A DNA stretch of 26,002 nucleotides from JBMTVT01 sp049451635 (GTDB lineage: Bacteria > Bacteroidota > Bacteroidia > Flavobacteriales > Flavobacteriaceae). The notes beneath the pieces were generated by a model. It did not search any database, was not told where the DNA came from, and saw only the letters and a program-made list of their open reading frames with translations. The stretch lies in assembly GCA_049451635.1 (NCBI GenBank), contig JBMTVT010000035.1:1-26002 (forward strand), given 5' to 3'. Below, piece by piece: positions 1-6,157 of the stretch. Numbering within the stretch: the first letter of the stretch is position 1; every line of letters begins with the position of its first letter. The position numbers and the translations under genes are program-made.

Positions 1-321
1 ATATTTGTTTTGTAACAAACAGTCTTAAATTTATCTCCGAGTAAAGGTAACAACTCCACATTGCCTAAGGCTTACGATATAACACAATTAGAAAGTGGCA
101 AGGGATCAAACTTCAAAGCGCTGAACACCATGGTACATCAGATAAAATCATGGATAAGGACAACTTAATCTTGGGTAAGTGCGTTTAACCTAAATCGCTA
201 TTTTAACGAATTCCGCTTCAGGATCAACCGCTCTCAAAGCAAGAACTCAATATTCAATAACTTAATAACTAAAATGGTCAACAGTGATAAAATATATCAA
301 AGCGAAATGATATGCAGCTAA
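1..321 (+). pseudogene. IS1595-type transposase remnant (C-terminal part)
   Basis: Reading from base 1 in frame 1 gives a protein-like stretch from about base 31 that ends at the TAA at 319-321. It contains the segments HQIKSWIRTT, SWVSAFNLNRYFNEF and RFRINRSQSKNSIFNNLI, which match the C-terminal end of IS1595/ISXO2-like transposases as I remember them from Bacteroidota. The frame is interrupted by TAA at 13-15 and by TAA at 166-168, the latter where a Tyr codon would be expected. No catalytic residues lie in this part, and the 5' portion is outside the window. I see no inverted repeat marking the right end of the element. It is a dead insertion-sequence relic. The family call rests on recalled similarity, not on a search. 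Confidence 0.65.
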
Positions 322-342
322 CTACTGACCTCTAAATTTATA

Positions 343-373
343 AATAAAAATCCCAAGCCTTCGCTCGGGATTT
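343..373 (-). terminator. Terminator of the ferredoxin gene
   Basis: The arms AAATCCC (348-354) and GGGATTT (367-373) pair, extended inward by AGC/GCT past one mismatch. On the minus strand the hairpin is followed by a T-rich tail. It lies about 27 bases beyond the ferredoxin stop codon. Confidence 0.75.
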
Positions 374-399
374 CATTATCAATTGTTCAATGTTAATTG

Positions 400-753
400 T
401 TAATCTTGAGGGTGCATAAAACGTTGTTTAGCCAAAAGTTCCTCTTCGGTTTCTACATGGTTGTCATCTGGCACGCAACAATCTACAGGGCATACCGCAG
501 CACATTGTGGCTCATCATGAAAACCTTTGCACTCGGTACATTTATCGGGTACAATATAGTAAATCTCGTCACTTAAAGGCTCTTGTGCTTCATCTGCATC
601 TACTTCTTTTCCGTTGGTCAACACCACGGTGCCATCTAAACTGGTACCATCTTTATAGCGCCAGTCATCGGCTCCTTCATATATTGCAGTGTTTGGGCAC
701 TCGGGTTCGCAAGCACCACAGTTTATACATTCGTCTGTTATTATAATTGCCAT
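400..753 (-). CDS. 2[4Fe-4S] ferredoxin
   Basis: Small cytoplasmic electron carrier of 117 residues with two iron-sulfur binding motifs. The first is C9-x2-C12-x2-C15-x3-C19-P. The second is C72-x2-C75-x8-C84-x3-C88-P. The eight-residue gap in the second motif, plus an acidic C-terminal tail, resembles the Alvin-type (Allochromatium) ferredoxins. Two extra cysteines, C92 and C93, follow the second motif. The residues between the motifs (about 25-68) form a long acidic insert. The gene stands alone and diverges from the acyl-CoA reductase. Divergence from that reductase suggests, but does not prove, related redox or lipid roles. Its partner enzyme cannot be read from the sequence. Start ATG at 753 is well supported because the first cluster motif begins eight residues later. 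Confidence 0.93.
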   Translation of the reverse strand: MAIIITDECINCGACEPECPNTAIYEGADDWRYKDGTSLDGTVVLTNGKEVDADEAQEPLSDEIYYIVPDKCTECKGFHDEPQCAAVCPVDCCVPDDNHVETEEELLAKQRFMHPQD

Positions 754-797
754 AGTAATTTTTATTTTTAAAATTTAAGAACTCACTATAGATTCCT

Positions 798-805
798 TAA
801 ATTTG
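798..805 (+). promoter_or_regulatory. -7 element for the acyl-CoA reductase gene
   Basis: TAAATTTG matches the Bacteroidota -7 consensus TAnnTTTG. I see no good TTG -33 element 19-20 bases upstream. The predicted mRNA leader would be about 37 bases. Confidence 0.5.
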
Positions 806-848
806 CAGTCGCAAAAATAAAGCCAAAACCATTCATAACCAAATTAGA

Positions 849-1907
849 ATGCAATTACAACAAAGAATTAACGCTTTTGTAAAATTAGGAGGATTTTTAG
901 AGCAATTTGCTAATGAGAACTTGCAAAAGAATAATAGTGTTGAAAGCAACGACCTGTTTTTTGATGGCTTTAAACACCAATTAAAACTCGCCGAAGAGCA
1001 TAACGGTTGGTTTACTCCCGAAAATATAAAATTTGCCCTGAAAGGTTGGGTGGAATCGTTAACCGAAAACAACCTCAACACTTGGTTAAAACCCTATAAT
1101 ATTCATATTTCCAAACCCAAACAAGTAGCTATAATTATGGCTGGTAACATCCCTTTAGTGGGTTTTCACGATTTTTTATCCGTACTCATTACAGGGCATC
1201 AGGTCTTGGTAAAGCAATCATCAAACGATAAACAGCTACTGCCCTATTTGGCTAAATATTTAGAATATGTTGAACCGGGTTTTAAAGGAAGAATAAACTT
1301 TACTGAAGAAAAAATTGAAGGTTTTGATGCGGTAATAGCTACAGGAAGCAACAATACTGCGCGTTATTTTGAGTATTATTTTAAAGGCAAACCATCCATT
1401 ATTAGAAACAACCGAAATTCGGTAGCAGTTTTAACAGGGCATGAAACTGAGGAAGATTTAAAAAACCTATCGGAAGATATTTTTAGATATTATGGATTGG
1501 GATGCCGTAATGTATCCAAACTTTTTGTGCCAAAAGGTTACAATTTTGATGCCTTTTTTGAAGCCATGTACCATTGGCATCCCATCATTGAAAAAGCCAA
1601 ATACGCCAACAATTACGATTACAACAAAGCGGTATACTTAATGAGTGAATTCGATATGTTGGAGAATGGCTTTTTTATGATTAAAGAAGATACTAGTTAT
1701 GCATCACCCATTGCCACTTTGTTTTATGAATATTATGACAACAAAAATTTGTTAAAAGAAAAGTTAAAAGCCGAAAAAGAAAAGATTCAATGCATTGTTT
1801 CCAATGGGTTTATTGAAAACGAAATCACCTTTGGCGCTTCACAAAAGCCTAAACTTTGGGATTATGCGGATAGTGTCAATTCTGTTGAATTTTTGTTAGC
1901 AATTTGA
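849..1907 (+). CDS. LuxC-family acyl-CoA reductase
   Basis: The 352-residue protein resembles the acyl-CoA reductase family that includes LuxC, an aldehyde-dehydrogenase-like fold that reduces activated fatty acids to aldehydes with NADPH. Visible features are a nucleotide-site region near residues 92-110 (KQVAIIMAGNIPLVGFHDFL), the stretch AVIATGSNNTARYFEYYF at 161-178, and the motif GLGCRNVSK at 216-224. Cys219 in that motif is the likely acyl-enzyme nucleophile. Bioluminescence is not implied: no luxA, luxB, luxD or luxE lies nearby, and flavobacteria commonly carry this gene singly. It is followed by serC after 77 bases. A role in fatty-aldehyde or alkyl-lipid formation is inference; the substrate is not readable from the sequence. 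Confidence 0.88.
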   Translation: MQLQQRINAFVKLGGFLEQFANENLQKNNSVESNDLFFDGFKHQLKLAEEHNGWFTPENIKFALKGWVESLTENNLNTWLKPYNIHISKPKQVAIIMAGNIPLVGFHDFLSVLITGHQVLVKQSSNDKQLLPYLAKYLEYVEPGFKGRINFTEEKIEGFDAVIATGSNNTARYFEYYFKGKPSIIRNNRNSVAVLTGHETEEDLKNLSEDIFRYYGLGCRNVSKLFVPKGYNFDAFFEAMYHWHPIIEKAKYANNYDYNKAVYLMSEFDMLENGFFMIKEDTSYASPIATLFYEYYDNKNLLKEKLKAEKEKIQCIVSNGFIENEITFGASQKPKLWDYADSVNSVEFLLAI

Positions 1908-1984
1908 TGAAAAAATTATTGATTTTTTAACACGAAATACCCAATTTATTAGCAACTTTACACCTTTAAATTTCACGACAAAAA

Positions 1985-3049
1985 ATGAAAAAACATAATT
2001 TTAGTGCAGGACCAAGTATTTTACCACAGGAAGTATTGCATAAAGCTTCTGAGGCCATTATAGATTTTGATAGCAGTGGCTTATCCTTAATTGAAATATC
2101 ACACAGAAGCAAACCTTTTGTTGATGTTATGGAAAAAGCCCGAGCCTTGGTTTTAGAGCTTCTTGGCTTAGAAGGTAAAGGCTATAAAGCCCTATTTTTA
2201 CAAGGTGGTGCCAGCACTCAATTTTTAATGGTTGCCATGAATCTTCTTGAAAAGAGAGCAGGGTATTTAAACACCGGTGCTTGGAGCCAAAAAGCCATTA
2301 AAGAAGCAAAACTTTTGGATGATATATATGAAGTGGCATCATCAGAAGAAGCTAACTTCAATTATATCCCAAAAAGATATGATATCCCTGAAGATTACGA
2401 TTATTTCCATTGCACATCAAACAACACCATTTTCGGTACACAAATGAAAGCATTCCCAAATTCGCCAATACCAATGGTTTGCGATATGAGTAGTGATATC
2501 TTTTCACGTGTGTTGGACTTTTCAAAATTCGATTTAATCTATGCCGGAGCTCAAAAAAATATGGGTCCAGCAGGAACAACACTTGTAGTTGTGAAAGAAG
2601 ATATTTTAGGAAAAGTTTCCAGAAAAATCCCTTCAATCATGGATTATAAAAAACACATTGGTTCAGGGAGCATGCTAAACACACCTCCTGTTTTTGCAGT
2701 ATATACATCTATGTTAACATTGGAGTGGTTAAAAAGTGTTGGTGGTGTAGCTGGTATTGAAAAAGAAAATGAAAAGAAAGCCAGATTAATGTACTCTGAA
2801 ATTGATTTAAACCCTTTATTTAAAGGTTTTGCCATGAAAGAAGATCGCTCGAACATGAATGCTACTTTTAACTTAGTGAATGATAATTTAAAAGAAACTT
2901 TTGAAACCATGCTTAAAGAAGCTGGAATTAGCGGTGTAAATGGCCATAGAAGTGTTGGTGGTTACAGAGCTTCCATGTACAATGCATTACCCATTGATAG
3001 TGTTAAGGCATTGGTTGAAGTTATGAGTGAATTAGAAAGTAAAGCATAA
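1985..3049 (+). CDS. serC: Phosphoserine aminotransferase
   Basis: Makes phosphoserine from 3-phosphohydroxypyruvate and glutamate in the serine pathway; the enzyme also acts in pyridoxal phosphate synthesis in some bacteria. The 354-residue length is normal for the family. The N-terminus KHNFSAGPSILPQEVL is the typical SerC start and sets the start codon. The stretch QGGASTQF at 73-80 forms part of the phosphate-binding site. The PLP-binding lysine is K191 in IYAGAQKNMGPAG. The C-terminal RSVGGYRASMYNA segment is also characteristic. It lies 22 bases ahead of serA in the same direction, so the two almost certainly form an operon for the first two steps of serine synthesis, with serB elsewhere. 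Confidence 0.97.
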   Translation: MKKHNFSAGPSILPQEVLHKASEAIIDFDSSGLSLIEISHRSKPFVDVMEKARALVLELLGLEGKGYKALFLQGGASTQFLMVAMNLLEKRAGYLNTGAWSQKAIKEAKLLDDIYEVASSEEANFNYIPKRYDIPEDYDYFHCTSNNTIFGTQMKAFPNSPIPMVCDMSSDIFSRVLDFSKFDLIYAGAQKNMGPAGTTLVVVKEDILGKVSRKIPSIMDYKKHIGSGSMLNTPPVFAVYTSMLTLEWLKSVGGVAGIEKENEKKARLMYSEIDLNPLFKGFAMKEDRSNMNATFNLVNDNLKETFETMLKEAGISGVNGHRSVGGYRASMYNALPIDSVKALVEVMSELESKA

Positions 3050-3071
3050 AATTAATTCATTATTTTCAAAA

Positions 3072-4040
3072 ATGACAAAAAATATAACAATGAAAGTATT
3101 AGCAAATGATGGTATTTCGCAAAGCGGAATAGATGCGTTAGAAAAAGCAGGTTACGAAGTAATAACTACTACTGTAGCCCAAGAACAGTTGGCAAACTAC
3201 ATAAACGAGAAAGACATTGCTGTTTTATTGGTGCGTAGTGCTACAACCGTTAGAAAAGATTTAATTGATGCTTGCCCGGGAATAAAAATTATTGGTCGCG
3301 GAGGTGTAGGTATGGATAATATTGATGTGGAATATGCAAAATCAAAAGGATTACACGTTATAAATACTCCGGCAGCGTCATCGCACTCGGTTGCAGAATT
3401 GGTGTTTGGTCACTTTTATGGTTTAGCTCGCTTTTTACATAATTCAAACCGCGACATGCCTTTAGAGGGTGATAATAATTTCGGAAAATTAAAGAAAGCT
3501 TATGCCAAAGGAACAGAATTAAAAGGTAAAACCTTAGGTGTTTTAGGTTTTGGACGTATTGGTCAAGCTACTGCAAAGGTTGCTTTAGGAGCCGGAATGA
3601 AAGTTATTGCATTTGATCCCTATTTAGAAAAAGCAAACTTAGAATTGGAGTTTTTTGATGGCCAAAAAATAAGTTTTAATATTGAAACCATTTCTAAAGA
3701 AGAGGTTTTAAAACAAGCAGATTTTATAACCTTACACGTACCAGCTCAAAAAGATTATGTTATTGATGAAGCTGAATTCAATATGATGAAAGATGGCGTT
3801 ATCATTGCTAATGCTGCCAGAGGTGGTGTTGTTAATGAGGTGGCCTTAGTAAAAGCCATTGAAAGTGGTAAGGTAGCCCGCGCAGCTTTAGATGTTTTTG
3901 AAAAAGAACCAAAACCAGAAATTCAGTTATTAATGAATCCTGCTCTATCGTTAACACCTCATACTGGAGCAGCAACCAATGAAGCTCAAGATAGAATTGG
4001 TACTGAGTTAGCATCTCAAATTATTAGTATTTTAGGATAA
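3072..4040 (+). CDS. serA: D-3-phosphoglycerate dehydrogenase (short form)
   Basis: Oxidises 3-phosphoglycerate with NAD to 3-phosphohydroxypyruvate, the committed step of serine synthesis. The 322-residue protein has the dinucleotide motif GFGRIG at 159-164. The catalytic set of D-2-hydroxyacid dehydrogenases is present: Arg250 in NAARGG, Glu279 in FEKEP and His297 in LTPHTGAAT. It is a short form with no C-terminal ACT domain, so feedback inhibition by serine through ACT binding is not expected. A second possible start is ATG at 3090, giving MKVLANDGIS, which is the N-terminus I would expect in relatives; the difference is six residues. A terminator follows 25 bases after the stop. Confidence 0.95.
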   Translation: MTKNITMKVLANDGISQSGIDALEKAGYEVITTTVAQEQLANYINEKDIAVLLVRSATTVRKDLIDACPGIKIIGRGGVGMDNIDVEYAKSKGLHVINTPAASSHSVAELVFGHFYGLARFLHNSNRDMPLEGDNNFGKLKKAYAKGTELKGKTLGVLGFGRIGQATAKVALGAGMKVIAFDPYLEKANLELEFFDGQKISFNIETISKEEVLKQADFITLHVPAQKDYVIDEAEFNMMKDGVIIANAARGGVVNEVALVKAIESGKVARAALDVFEKEPKPEIQLLMNPALSLTPHTGAATNEAQDRIGTELASQIISILG

Positions 4041-4065
4041 GCATTTTAAATCTTCAAATTAATAT

Positions 4066-4098
4066 AAAGTCCTATCAGAAAATGTTAGGACTTTTTTT
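4066..4098 (+). terminator. Terminator after serA
   Basis: AAAGTCCTA (4066-4074) pairs with TAGGACTTT (4086-4094), followed by a run of T. A smaller hairpin with arms ATTGG/CCAAT (4103-4116) and another T run follows directly and may act as a back-up. Confidence 0.85.
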
Positions 4099-4142
4099 GT
4101 AGATTGGAAATCCAATTTTTTAAAAATTAAAACCATATAATC

Positions 4143-4778
4143 ATGTCTGGAATTTTAGATTTATTAAACCGCGATTTAGGAAAAATCATTATTAGTGGGG
4201 TTTCCAACCAAACAAACCAACCACAAATCAAAACCCAAGATGTTTTATATGGCTTTGCCCGTTTTAATGTAAGCTATGAAACGAAATGCCTCAACCCCTC
4301 AAGGGCTGAAGGATTAATAAATGCATTAAGGCAGTAAGCACGATGGAAATATTCTTGACAATTTAGGTGGTTTGCTTAGTGTTGGTGTAGACTCTAATGT
4401 TTTAGATGAAGGCAGTAAAATTTTGAGCCACGTTTTAGGAGGAAAACAACAACATATACAAAATACCCTAGGGGCCAAAGCTGGCATGGATGCATGTTCA
4501 GTTGCACAAATACTTAAAGTTGCTGCGACAATTTTAATGGGATATTAGGAAAACAAACCAGACAACAAAACGTTAGTAGCCCAAGTGGTATTGAAAGTCT
4601 ACTCGGTGGTTTAATTGATGGAAGTTCTGCCAAGAATGAACAAAGCTTTTTAGAATCTATCCTTGATGCTGATGGTGATGGAAGCGTAGTTGATGTTGTA
4701 GTTGGAATGATTTTGGGAGGCAACAAAAAGAAAGGTGGCCTTGGTGGTTTACTAGGTGGTCTTTTTGGAGGAAAATAA
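4143..4778 (+). pseudogene. DUF937-family gene, broken by frameshifts
   Basis: The joined pieces read as a DUF937 protein, a family of unknown function with glycine-rich C-termini. Piece 1 (4143-4247) gives MSGILDLLNRDLGK...TQDVL. The frame then changes, and MALPVLM appears from 4249, followed by a TAA stop at 4270-4272 and AMKRNASTPQG. At about 4305 the frame returns to the first one (AEGLINAL). Near 4330 it shifts again to SKHDGNILDNLGGL through ILMGY. At 4545 it shifts back, giving LGKQTRQ through SFLESILDADGDGS to the tail LGGLLGGLFGGK, ending at TAA 4776-4778. Four frameshifts and one nonsense codon mean no normal product. The order of pieces matches a single ancestral gene of about 210 codons. 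The family assignment is from memory of conserved phrases. Confidence 0.85.
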
Positions 4779-4894
4779 TCAAACACACATTCCCATATAA
4801 AATCAAAAAGAGGCCAAACAAATTTTTAACCCCTTTTTTGTTAAAAATGATTAAAATCATCTATCGATAAAATCCTTTTTGTAACTTTATATGT

Positions 4895-4930
4895 AAGGTT
4901 AACTCATTGAAAAACAAGGTTAACTCATTG
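4895..4930 (+). repeat. Two direct repeats with 21-base period
   Basis: AAGGTTAACTCATTG occurs at 4895-4909 and again, identical, at 4916-4930. The period is 21 bases, two turns of the helix, and each unit contains the palindrome GTTAAC. The pair lies just upstream of the -7 element at 4958-4965 before the DUF6146 gene, so an operator role is plausible but unproven. Confidence 0.7.
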
Positions 4931-4957
4931 TCCATTTTAAAAGTTCTCTTTATGCAA

Positions 4958-4965
4958 TACTTTTG
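4958..4965 (+). promoter_or_regulatory. -7 element for the DUF6146 lipoprotein gene
   Basis: TACTTTTG matches TAnnTTTG. The position where the -33 TTG should be (about 4935) has none, which would suit an activator-dependent promoter using the repeats just upstream. The expected leader is about 17 bases. Confidence 0.5.
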
Positions 4966-4987
4966 AGATACAAATAAATCCAAAGAG

Positions 4988-5425
4988 ATGAAAAATATTA
5001 TATACATGTTACTCATTACAATTTTGGCTTTTAATTGTAACACTTTAAAAACCAAGTCTTCACAAAAAAATGAACGTCTAGAAAACATTAAAGAAAATGA
5101 TACAGTTACCATAGCCAATGAGGACTTAGAGTATGAAATCATCATCATAGAACCTGGTTTCAACTTCTGGTTACAAAGTACTGCAAGACCTGAGGGGTAT
5201 TATTCGCAAGAATATATGGAAGTAAGAAACTATCAATATGTTGTTGAATGGAACCAACGCGTGCTACAACCCCAGCGATATAACCCCAACCTTTATGAAT
5301 GGCAAATTGACTATGACCCTAATATTGACTATGGTTATGAGGTAAATTATAAGCTTTATAACTACTTTATTTACTTTCAATTAAAATATAAGCAAAGGTT
5401 AGGTGCTTGGGTGCCTCGAGTTTAA
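4988..5425 (+). CDS. DUF6146-family lipoprotein
   Basis: Function unknown. The 145-residue protein begins with a lipoprotein signal, MKNIIYMLLITILAFNC, with Cys17 as the lipidation site, so it is expected to be membrane-anchored outside the cytoplasm. After a short Lys/Asn/Glu-rich linker (18-50), the folded part holds many Tyr, Trp and Asn residues: PGFNFWLQSTARPEGYYSQE near 57-76 and LYEWQIDYDPNIDYGYEVNY at about 103-122. This pattern is what I recall for DUF6146, a family found mainly in Bacteroidota. It precedes a DUF6787 gene by 34 bases in the same direction. The assignment to DUF6146 is from memory; no enzymatic motif is visible. Confidence 0.85.
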   Translation: MKNIIYMLLITILAFNCNTLKTKSSQKNERLENIKENDTVTIANEDLEYEIIIIEPGFNFWLQSTARPEGYYSQEYMEVRNYQYVVEWNQRVLQPQRYNPNLYEWQIDYDPNIDYGYEVNYKLYNYFIYFQLKYKQRLGAWVPRV

Positions 5426-5437
5426 AATTTTTATGAT

Positions 5438-5445
5438 TATTTTTG
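5438..5445 (+). promoter_or_regulatory. -7 element ahead of DUF6787 and the receptor genes
   Basis: TATTTTTG matches TAnnTTTG. No convincing -33 element is seen. The start would fall about 9 bases before the TTG start codon, so a very short leader is implied. It could drive the three-gene run to 8365. Confidence 0.45.
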
Positions 5446-5459
5446 CATAAAAGTTTGTT

Positions 5460-5768
5460 TTGGAAAAATTAAAAGAACGTTGGGGCATTGATACCAATTG
5501 GCAAATTGTTGTCATTTTAATAGTTTTTGCCATAACAGGTACTACAGCATCATATATAGGAAAGCCCATTTTAAGCCATTTAAATATAACCACAGAAAGT
5601 TTTGGTTTATTTATTTATTGGTTCATTCGCATTATTCTGTTATTTATTATGTACCAATTCCTCTTAGTATTTTTTGGTTGGCTTTTTGGTCAACATAAAT
5701 TTTTCTGGAATTTTGAAAAAAAGATGCTTAGTAGACTTGGTCTAAAACGTTTTGTAGATAGTGAATAA
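5460..5768 (+). CDS. DUF6787-family membrane protein
   Basis: A 102-residue inner-membrane protein of unknown function. Two hydrophobic segments are visible, about residues 16-36 and 49-78, followed by a short C-terminal tail with HKFFWNFEKKMLSRLGLKRF, which is positively charged and probably cytoplasmic. The N-terminus EKLKERWGIDTNWQ matches the DUF6787 pattern I recall. It starts with TTG at 5460; no ATG or GTG in frame is available upstream because the ATG at 5432 runs into a stop. Its last codons overlap the start of the next gene by 8 bases, which points to translational coupling. Relatives have sometimes been mislabelled as diacylglyceryl transferases; nothing here supports that. Confidence 0.8.
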   Translation: MEKLKERWGIDTNWQIVVILIVFAITGTTASYIGKPILSHLNITTESFGLFIYWFIRIILLFIMYQFLLVFFGWLFGQHKFFWNFEKKMLSRLGLKRFVDSE

Positions 5769-6093
5769 TATCACAAAATATTTAGCCAGTAGAATAGTAG
5801 CTTTACTACTTGTAGTTTCGTTATTTGTTCCAGCTGCTGTAAAGCTCAATCATGTATTTTCACACCATAAGCATCAAGTGTGCATTGATGGCCATACCAC
5901 ACATATCCATAAAATTGATTTAGATTGTGATTTCCATAAATTTCAACTCAATAAAACCTTTACATTAAATACCTCGTTAGTAGAGCTATTCAATCTGCGA
6001 GAAGCTTCATTAAAAATTATTTCTCAATATAATTACCTAAGTAAATATCAACGTTTACATGTTTCACTTCGGGGTCCTCCTGCTTTAATTTAA
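5761..6093 (+). CDS. His/Cys-rich small membrane protein ahead of a TonB receptor
   Basis: Not recognised as a named family. The 110-residue protein starts with GTG at 5761, inside the end of the DUF6787 gene. Residues 10-29 form a signal peptide or membrane anchor (ALLLVVSLFVPAAVK). Straight after it lies a cluster of likely metal ligands: His31, His35, His36, His38, Cys41, His45, His48, His50, Cys56 and His59. The rest is plain. It sits 64 bases before a TonB-dependent receptor that also has a His/Asp/Glu-rich loop, so a periplasmic metal-binding or metal-delivery role is a reasonable inference. Small His/Cys-rich proteins before receptors are common in flavobacteria, but I know of no assigned function. 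Confidence 0.72.
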   Translation: MNNITKYLASRIVALLLVVSLFVPAAVKLNHVFSHHKHQVCIDGHTTHIHKIDLDCDFHKFQLNKTFTLNTSLVELFNLREASLKIISQYNYLSKYQRLHVSLRGPPALI

Positions 6094-6157
6094 TATCCTC
6101 AAGACGCTGAAAACCATTCAGCTAAAATTCATTTTATTAAATTAAATAAACACATAC

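Noticed and set aside
849..1907. Bioluminescence operon
   Set aside because: Only a luxC-like gene is present; luxA, luxB, luxD and luxE are absent from the window.
4822..4848. ATTTTTAAC/GTTAAAAAT hairpin as terminator of DUF937
   Set aside because: It is AT-only in the stem ends and lacks a proper T tail; too weak to call.
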